Of a DNA stretch of 9,060 nt, positions 4,606 to 9,060 are shown piece by piece. Numbering within the stretch: position 1 is the stretch's first letter; every line of letters begins with the position of its first letter. This stretch comes from Methylococcaceae bacterium. Lineage in GTDB: Bacteria > Pseudomonadota > Gammaproteobacteria > Methylococcales > Methylomonadaceae. The stretch lies in assembly GCA_013138855.1 (NCBI GenBank), contig WTBX01000300.1:1-9060 (forward strand). Direction: 5' to 3'. The position numbers and the translations under genes were made by a program. The notes below the pieces were generated by a model. That model saw only the letters and a list, made by a program, of their open reading frames with translations, was not told the DNA's origin and searched no databases.

Positions 4606-4631
4606 GCGACTTTAAAAGTCGCGTTTTTTTT
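4603..4631 (+). terminator. intrinsic terminator built from a GCGACT palindrome
   Basis: AACGCGACT (4603-4611) and AGTCGCGTT (4617-4625) form a perfect 9-bp stem with a TTAAA-type loop. The run of eight T at 4624-4631 follows directly. It has the textbook form for plus-strand termination of transcripts from the 95-residue protein gene. The stem core is the same GCGACT/AGTCGC as the dispersed repeats at 2337 and 3954-4030. Confidence 0.8.
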
Positions 4632-4661
4632 ACCCATAGGCAGAGAATCAACGTTCAACCC

Positions 4662-5462
4662 ATGTTTAAAATAATCTGCTTGCAATTCATTGACGTGCTA
4701 GGACGGATTGCTCGCCAAAGTATTAGCACTACGCTAGAACTCATTTTTTTTACGACGACAGCTATTCGACGCGGGTTCTCTTTTATCCACAAAGATGAAC
4801 ATAATGGTGTCATTAGAAATTCTATCGTTACTCAAATTATTTTCAGTGGGGTTGATTCTTTAATCCCAACATTACTAGTGATGAGTATCACTGTTGCATT
4901 TAGTGTCACCGCTCAATTAATCATTACTTTTCAAACATTCGGTTCAGAAAAAGAAGTGATTAATCTATTGATTCACTTTGTTGCTTTTGAACTAAGCCCT
5001 TTATTAACCGCCATTATTCTTATTTGCCGTTCAGGCTCCGCCGTCGCGGTAGATTTGGGGAATATGAAGATAAATAAGGAAATTAGAAGCTTAGAATTAT
5101 TAGGTGTTGATGTGATGGTTTATCTAGTATTTCCACGCTTATTAGGCATTAGCATTTCTCAAACCGCACTGGCCGTTTATTTTTCGACACTTTCACTGGT
5201 ATTAGGGATTTTCTTTTCAGTCTTTTTAGAATCAGCGTCTAACTTTAAATATTTCTTTATCTTAATTGAATCTATAGCCCCTTTAGAATTAGTCGCCTTT
5301 CTAGTGAAAAACATATTCTTTGGGCTTATTATTGGTGCAAATGCTTGTTTTCATGGTCTACGTGTTCAAGTATCGGTGACAGAAGTACCACGAGAAACTC
5401 AGCAAGCTATTGTGCATAGCTTAGTTATGATTTTTTTGCTTAATGCTTTATTTATATTATGA
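4662..5462 (+). CDS. MlaE/YrbE-family MCE transporter permease
   Basis: This is the inner-membrane permease of an MCE (mammalian cell entry) lipid transport system, related to MlaE. Its 266 residues show about five hydrophobic segments, around 58-92, 100-122, 150-190, 197-230 and 248-266. The central family signature is clear: FELSPLLTAIIL (109-120), RSGSAVAVDLGNMK (123-136) and EIRSLELLGVD (140-150). The last is the coupling region that contacts the ATPase. The usual GGAEGVG-type motif near the C-terminus is replaced by VSVTEVPRE (237-245), so this is a divergent branch. The N-terminal amphipathic stretch (1-25) resembles the MlaE interface helix. No clear ribosome binding site precedes the ATG. 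The gene overlaps the ATPase-like gene by 4 bases (ATGA), implying translational coupling. Substrate and direction cannot be read from sequence. Confidence 0.88.
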   Translation: MFKIICLQFIDVLGRIARQSISTTLELIFFTTTAIRRGFSFIHKDEHNGVIRNSIVTQIIFSGVDSLIPTLLVMSITVAFSVTAQLIITFQTFGSEKEVINLLIHFVAFELSPLLTAIILICRSGSAVAVDLGNMKINKEIRSLELLGVDVMVYLVFPRLLGISISQTALAVYFSTLSLVLGIFFSVFLESASNFKYFFILIESIAPLELVAFLVKNIFFGLIIGANACFHGLRVQVSVTEVPRETQQAIVHSLVMIFLLNALFIL

Positions 5463-6175
5463 GTGAGTCGGAAAACCTTATCGTTGCGACACAAGCGATT
5501 CCTGAAACTGATGATATTCACGGTCTACCCGCTTTAAATTACTCCCTTAAATCAACAAATTTAATTTGCTTTTTAGGGCAGCGTTTCAATATTTCTAATA
5601 TTTATATGCAAATGCTTGCAGGGCTGAGTTCGCCTCAATCGGGAGAGGTTGAGTATTTTAATTGTGAAAAATCTACTCAAATAGCAAAGCATTTTCCTGC
5701 TATCGCTTACTTAAGTCATGACAGTGCTTTATTATCCGTTTTAAATGGCTTAGAAAATGTTAAATTACCTGCACTTTATCATCAGCTAGGCACTAAACAG
5801 CAGATAGAGAAGCAGGCTCAAGCGTTATTAGATGAACTTAGCTACGGTGCAAATCATAAAGTCTTGCCTGATTTTATGACGGTGGTACAAAAACGTCATT
5901 TATTGATTGCCAGAGCGATTATTTTAGAGCCTAAATTATTATTTATCGAAAACCCTTTTGCAGGCTTAGAGTTTGCAGAAACCCGAATGATTGAAGATTA
6001 TTTATATTCACTGGTAGACCAAAAAAATATCACCGTGATTGCCAGTAATCCCAATTTAGGTTTTGTTGAAAACTATGCCGATAAAATTATTCTTCAAAGC
6101 TCTTCTGGATTTCATTTCTTTAATGATTGGGATCGGTTTTACTTCCACAAACAACGTAATAAATTAAGATTTTAG
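5459..6175 (+). CDS. degenerate ABC ATPase-like subunit of the MCE operon (MlaF position)
   Basis: This 238-residue protein has the size, position and overall pattern of an MlaF-type ATPase, but its catalytic motifs are lost. Walker A reads GQRFNISN (40-47), with Ser46 where the lysine should be and no second or third glycine. The Q-loop glutamine is His87. The signature LSGG is MTVV (140-143). Walker B reads LLFIENP (160-166), so the Asp-Glu pair has become Glu164-Asn165. The H-loop histidine is Asn197. Flanking features persist: MLAGLSSPQSGEV (52-64), ENVKLP (99-104), ARAIILEPKLL (151-161) and AGLE (168-171). The frame is open throughout, starts by a 4-base overlap with the permease stop, and ends 11 bases before the MCE gene, so it looks maintained, not decayed. 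ATP hydrolysis by this subunit alone seems unlikely. It may be a structural partner, or may pair with another ATPase. Confidence 0.85.
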   Translation: MSESENLIVATQAIPETDDIHGLPALNYSLKSTNLICFLGQRFNISNIYMQMLAGLSSPQSGEVEYFNCEKSTQIAKHFPAIAYLSHDSALLSVLNGLENVKLPALYHQLGTKQQIEKQAQALLDELSYGANHKVLPDFMTVVQKRHLLIARAIILEPKLLFIENPFAGLEFAETRMIEDYLYSLVDQKNITVIASNPNLGFVENYADKIILQSSSGFHFFNDWDRFYFHKQRNKLRF

Positions 6176-6186
6176 ACAGACTCATC

Positions 6187-7161
6187 ATGAAATCATCAAA
6201 AGTTCATTATACCCACAGCCTAAGTTACACCGCCAAAGACAGACTGGTGGGAACGTTTGTGGTGATTGCCCTTGTTGCCGTCTTAGGGTTATTTGTAGCA
6301 AAAGTTAAAACCTCGAAACTGTTTGATGATGTCGTGCATTACCAAACTTTTATGAAAAATGCACAGGGCATTTCCACCGAAACGATTATCAATATTTCAG
6401 GGATTGATGTAGGTAAGGTGACTTCAATAAAAATCGCAAAAAATAATAGAGTACATATTACTTTTTTTATCTATAAGGAATTTCAAAAATTATTACGTGC
6501 GGACTCTACAGGAGAATTAAATAAATTATCCTTAGTCGGGAATGCAATGATTATTATTAAGGCAGGCACACCAGAGTTGTCAGAGCTACCCGATGGAGCC
6601 ACGATTACTGTTGAAGAACCTGTTACCACCGATGACTTAATTGCGGGGATTACTCCTGTGATTAAAAATATGGAATCACTCATTAGCGATTTATCAAAAA
6701 TCATCAATGCCATAGACCCCGAAGCGGTTAAAACCACCACGCAGGATGTTAAAGCCTTAATGTCTAATGTGCGAGACCTTAGTGACCACGTAAATAAAGG
6801 GCAAGGTTCCTTAGGGCGAATTTTGTATGATAAGCGTCAAGAAGAAAGCGTCAACAGTTCTTTATTAATGCTAGAAAAAACAATTAAAGGGATTGCTAAC
6901 CGAGTTAATGAAACCAAGCCCATACTCAAAAATGTAAATAAACTTAGTTTAGAATCTGAAAAAATGATTGTTGATTTGCGTCAATCTATTAAACGCTTAG
7001 ATAATGAAATAAAACAACTCCCCGCATTAATGAATAGTACTCAAGAAGTTTTAGATAATTCCAATCAAACTTTAAAAGGACTTCAAAAAGTCTGGCCGCT
7101 TTCTTCAACAATAAAACCAGCTAATGAAAAGTTATTAATCGACGAGGGTTTAGATGATTAA
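6187..7161 (+). CDS. MCE-domain protein (MlaD-like), inner-membrane anchored
   Basis: This is the substrate-binding, periplasmic component of the transporter; MlaD relatives form hexameric rings that carry lipid between membranes. Residues 1-18 are cytoplasmic, 20-39 is a single membrane helix, and about 48-126 is the MCE beta domain with the hallmark SGIDVGKV (71-78) and LVGNAMIIIK (116-125). Residues 150-305 form a long helical, coiled-coil-prone tail with GQGSLGRIL (205-213), a motif shared by many MlaD-like proteins. At 324 residues the tail is much longer than that of E. coli MlaD, a form common in proteins that extend across the periplasm. It starts 11 bases after the ATPase-like gene with no obvious Shine-Dalgarno sequence, and overlaps the lipoprotein gene by 8 bases. 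No mlaC-like or mlaB-like gene follows. Confidence 0.92.
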   Translation: MKSSKVHYTHSLSYTAKDRLVGTFVVIALVAVLGLFVAKVKTSKLFDDVVHYQTFMKNAQGISTETIINISGIDVGKVTSIKIAKNNRVHITFFIYKEFQKLLRADSTGELNKLSLVGNAMIIIKAGTPELSELPDGATITVEEPVTTDDLIAGITPVIKNMESLISDLSKIINAIDPEAVKTTTQDVKALMSNVRDLSDHVNKGQGSLGRILYDKRQEESVNSSLLMLEKTIKGIANRVNETKPILKNVNKLSLESEKMIVDLRQSIKRLDNEIKQLPALMNSTQEVLDNSNQTLKGLQKVWPLSSTIKPANEKLLIDEGLDD

Positions 7162-7996
7162 AACTATTTTAGTCTTTTTAAGCTTAATAACGCTTATAGC
7201 CTGTACGAATAGCCCTGATTTACGTCCTGATGTTTATATTAATGCGGATAGTTTATTACAGAGTGGGATTAATGCTTATAAGGAAGACCGTTATCCAGTA
7301 GCGATTCAGCATTTTAATCGAGCGATGACTTTTTATGAAAGTGTCGATGATGAACACGGTGTTATTAAAGCGCGATTGAATCTTGCGAATACAGCACTGG
7401 CTTACAGTGATTTTAAAGCCGCTAAAACTCAAATAGAAAACCTAAAACAGCAATCGACTAAAGGCTTGTTAGCTGCGTCATTAACTCAACGATTAATTTT
7501 TTTACAGACGAAGTTTTATTTTGCACAACAAGACTATGCAAATGCATTAGATACTATTAAACCGTTATTGGAGCAGCCACCTTTTAGTTTGAAATTACTG
7601 GCGACAATGGCACGTTTAGAAGCCTTAAATTCAAGGGCAACCGAAACGCTATGGTTGAATAAATTTCAACAGGCATTAGCAAAATTAGAGCTTAAAAATA
7701 TAAAGCAGCAAATGGTTTTAAATCGTATTCTTGCTCATTATGCCGTTAAAGAAGAGGATTATAATCAAGCAGAAATCTTATTAAATACCGCTTTAAATTA
7801 TTATAAAAAACAAGCGAGTCGCAGAGCGATAGCTGATTGTTTAGAACAATTAGCTGAGATTGCGCAACTAAAAAATAATTTGTCTAAAGCGCGTGAACAA
7901 TGGAATAAAGCGTTGAAAATTCGCCTTTGGTTGAAGGATGAATATAAGGCAGAACATATTCGTAAACAATTATTAAAAATACCCGTTAAGATTTAA
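7154..7996 (+). CDS. TPR-repeat lipoprotein of the MCE operon
   Basis: A 280-residue exported lipoprotein. Residues 1-16 are a type II signal peptide with lipobox LIAC (14-17), so Cys17 would be lipidated. Thr18 and Asn19 follow, not Asp at +2, which favours outer-membrane sorting. The mature part is all-helical with tetratricopeptide-like repeats. The clearest are 33-66 (LLQSGINAYKEDRYPVAIQH...), about 67-102 (ARLNLANTALAYSDFKAAK...) and 224-258 (AIADCLEQLAEIAQLKNNLS...), with weaker ones between. It begins inside the end of the MCE gene (8-base overlap), with GACGAGGG upstream as ribosome binding site, so it is co-translated with the transporter. It may dock the MCE tail at the outer membrane, taking the place that PqiC-like lipoproteins hold in other MCE systems. 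That role is inference; the TPR-lipoprotein call is firm. Confidence 0.85.
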   Translation: MIKTILVFLSLITLIACTNSPDLRPDVYINADSLLQSGINAYKEDRYPVAIQHFNRAMTFYESVDDEHGVIKARLNLANTALAYSDFKAAKTQIENLKQQSTKGLLAASLTQRLIFLQTKFYFAQQDYANALDTIKPLLEQPPFSLKLLATMARLEALNSRATETLWLNKFQQALAKLELKNIKQQMVLNRILAHYAVKEEDYNQAEILLNTALNYYKKQASRRAIADCLEQLAEIAQLKNNLSKAREQWNKALKIRLWLKDEYKAEHIRKQLLKIPVKI

Positions 7997-8002
7997 AACT
8001 GG

Positions 8003-8024
8003 AGTACAAAACATGTTTTGTACT
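8003..8024. repeat. perfect 22-bp palindrome after the MCE operon
   Basis: The sequence AGTACAAAACA and its exact complement meet at the centre without a loop, 7 bases after the lipoprotein stop. There is no T-run, so it is a poor intrinsic terminator. It abuts hairpin copy B, and a second TGTAC follows at 8025-8029. Confidence 0.7.
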
Positions 8025-8087
8025 TGTACGATTAAAGACTGGCGGCAAACTGAAGGGCGAAGCCCTTTGGTTTGCTGCCAGTCCCCA
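8025..8087 (-). repeat. GACTGGC hairpin family, copy B
   Basis: The hairpin spans 8037-8083 and reads on the minus strand relative to copies A and C. Outer stem GACTGGC/GCCAGTC, GC/GC, AAAC/GTTT (fully paired here, unlike copy A), the CA/CA internal loop, AAGGGC/GCCCTT, TTC loop. The flanking TTTAATCGTACA matches copy A apart from one T. Confidence 0.82.
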
Positions 8088-8109
8088 CGCTTATAGTTAT
8101 GTATTTAAA

Positions 8110-8167
8110 TGGGGACTGGCAGCTACCCAAAAGACTACGTCTTTCAGGTAGCCGCCAGTCTAGCGTG
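8110..8167 (+). repeat. GACTGGC hairpin family, copy C
   Basis: The hairpin spans 8114-8160. Outer stem and mismatch are the same as A and B, but the inner stems are different sequences: TACC/GGTA and AAAGAC/GTCTTT with a TAC loop, separated by the same CA/CA internal loop. TGGGG precedes it, as in A and B. It forms a head-to-head inverted pair with copy B. CACGCT (8086-8091) and AGCGTG (8162-8167) bracket the hairpin. Confidence 0.82.
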
Positions 8168-8191
8168 AATTATTTTAAAACGGTGGCATTA

Positions 8192-8216
8192 GGAATCGTC
8201 TGGAAGACGACTCTCC
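8192..8216. repeat. small hairpin beyond the dsbB stop
   Basis: TCGTCT (8196-8201) and AGACGA (8205-8210) pair around a GGA loop; GA/TC can extend the stem past an A-C mismatch. It lies just past the dsbB stop on that gene's strand, but without a T-run, so terminator function is uncertain. Confidence 0.4.
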
Positions 8217-8221
8217 AAAAT

Positions 8222-8731
8222 TCAGCCATTTAAAGGCTTATTCCAAATCTGCACTAAACTCATTATTCCCAAAAACAAAAAAGCCACTAACGTCCACGCA
8301 GGAATACTCAACCCTAAAAACGACCACAACACATCCGCACATTCTCCCGTTCCATTCAGCATTAATTTAAGCGTTTCAATGATAGGAAAGTTTTCAAAAA
8401 TATATCCCAAACCAGGCCCGCATTCTGGCACTTCATCAGGGGGTAAGTTTTGTATCCATACATGACGTATTGAAATACCTCCCCCCGCTAAGGCGGCAAT
8501 CATTCCTAAAATAGCATAAATTTTGATGCCTTTTTCTAAAGGGTTATGAATCGCACCCATTAAAAATACAATTCCTAATATTAAAATAGCGATACGTTGC
8601 GAAATACATAAAGGACAGGGTTCTAATTCCATGATGAATTGAAAAAATGCCCCTGTAGACAACATTAAAAAACAACTGATAAACCCTAGGAAAAACCAAA
8701 TTCTAGGATTAAATTTTATAATCTCAAACAT
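8222..8731 (-). CDS. dsbB: disulfide bond formation protein DsbB
   Basis: This inner-membrane quinone reductase re-oxidises DsbA and so drives disulfide formation in the periplasm. At 169 residues it has the usual length and four membrane helices (about 10-30, 45-62, 70-88 and 143-162). The first periplasmic loop carries CPLC (Cys39, Cys42), the second the Cys104/Cys131 pair. Arg46 follows the CPLC motif at the place of the quinone-contact arginine in E. coli DsbB. All four catalytic cysteines are present, so it should be active. Its ATG overlaps the end of the upstream RCK-domain gene by 8 bases, so the two are co-transcribed. No dsbA is visible. Downstream lies a small hairpin and then the hairpin repeats. 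Confidence 0.95.
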   Translation of the reverse strand: MFEIIKFNPRIWFFLGFISCFLMLSTGAFFQFIMELEPCPLCISQRIAILILGIVFLMGAIHNPLEKGIKIYAILGMIAALAGGGISIRHVWIQNLPPDEVPECGPGLGYIFENFPIIETLKLMLNGTGECADVLWSFLGLSIPAWTLVAFLFLGIMSLVQIWNKPLNG

Positions 8732-9060
8732 TATTTACTTCTTTTTTAAACGCTTTAATTTCCCGTGACGGGCCCATTACAACCAAAATATCGGTTGCAT
8801 CAATTTTATGCTGCTTTTCACCAATTGAAAAATGCAGCTCTTCACCAAGTTCTTTATCGACGATACCAATTAAAATTAAGTTATGCTTTTCGTTAAGGTT
8901 TAAATCACAGACATAACTACCTTCTAAATAACACCCTTTTGGAATTTCAATTTCCGCCATATTTAAATCATGCCGCCCAAAAACGGTATGATCTAAAATA
9001 TTGGTCATATCAGGCTTTTTAATCAATTCATGAATTTTACGCCCGCAAATTTCATAAGGA
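8724..9060 (-). CDS. K+ channel/RCK (TrkA-C) domain protein, C-terminal part (5' end outside window)
   Basis: The last 111 residues of a longer protein; the frame stays open to the window edge, so no start is assigned. In the visible part, GRKIHELIKKPDMTNILDH leads into a compact beta-rich domain. It includes MAEIEIPKGCYLEGSYVCDL and LILIGIVDKELGEE, then DILVVMGPSREIKAFKKEV at the end. This matches the TrkA-C (RCK C-terminal) regulatory domain. The preceding linker, with ICGRKI followed by a helix, is typical of bacterial ligand-gated potassium channels or Kef/Trk-type proteins. The membrane part and NAD-binding TrkA-N part would lie to the right. The gene overlaps dsbB by 8 bases. Without the N-terminal half, channel versus transporter subunit cannot be settled. 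Confidence 0.75.
   Translation of the reverse strand, partial: PYEICGRKIHELIKKPDMTNILDHTVFGRHDLNMAEIEIPKGCYLEGSYVCDLNLNEKHNLILIGIVDKELGEELHFSIGEKQHKIDATDILVVMGPSREIKAFKKEVNNV

Noticed and set aside
6483..6740. 85-codon open frame on the minus strand
   Set aside because: It is a shadow of the MCE-domain gene, with no start signals and no domain.

Overview
The window looks like a chromosomal segment of a low-GC gammaproteobacterium. The evidence is an IlvI-type acetolactate synthase start, an E. coli-like DnaQ proofreading subunit, a DsbB, an MlaE-like MCE transport operon, and intergenic spaces packed with short palindromic repeats. A methanotroph- or sulfur-oxidiser-like lineage is possible but is only an impression. 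There are no rRNA or tRNA genes, no CRISPR array and no transposase.

Layout. 1-204 is the 5' end of the acetolactate synthase large subunit (minus), with a probable promoter and leader behind it. 537-1253 is dnaQ. 1403-2323 is a circularly permuted ribosome-assembly GTPase of the YlqF/RbgA type. 2479-3081 (minus) is a TetR-family repressor with NemR-like features. It is divergent from 3196-3384, which encodes a 62-residue two-helix membrane protein. Two copies of an 18-bp operator-like sequence lie between them, and a third lies just after the small gene. 3385-4118 is a repeat island: a 271-bp inverted-repeat element, one copy of a structured hairpin family, and a GCGACT palindrome pair. 4119-4406 encodes a 95-residue protein of unknown function that may have a PC4-like fold. 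A strong intrinsic terminator (4603-4631) then insulates the next operon.

4662-7996 is a compact operon on the plus strand: MlaE-like permease, ABC ATPase-like protein, MCE-domain protein, TPR lipoprotein. Most of its coding ends overlap or nearly touch. By family, such systems move lipids between the inner and outer membranes. The ATPase-like subunit has lost the key residues of Walker A, Q-loop, signature, Walker B and H-loop although its frame is intact, so it is either a structural pseudo-ATPase or works with another ATPase. After a repeat-filled gap come dsbB (8222-8731, minus) and the C-terminal part of a K+ channel/RCK-domain protein (8724-9060, minus, 5' end outside the window), overlapping by 8 bases.

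The points most worth following are the degenerate ATPase in the MCE operon, the NemR-like regulator paired with a tiny membrane protein and three operators, and a dispersed hairpin family whose three copies differ in sequence but keep base pairing through compensatory changes.
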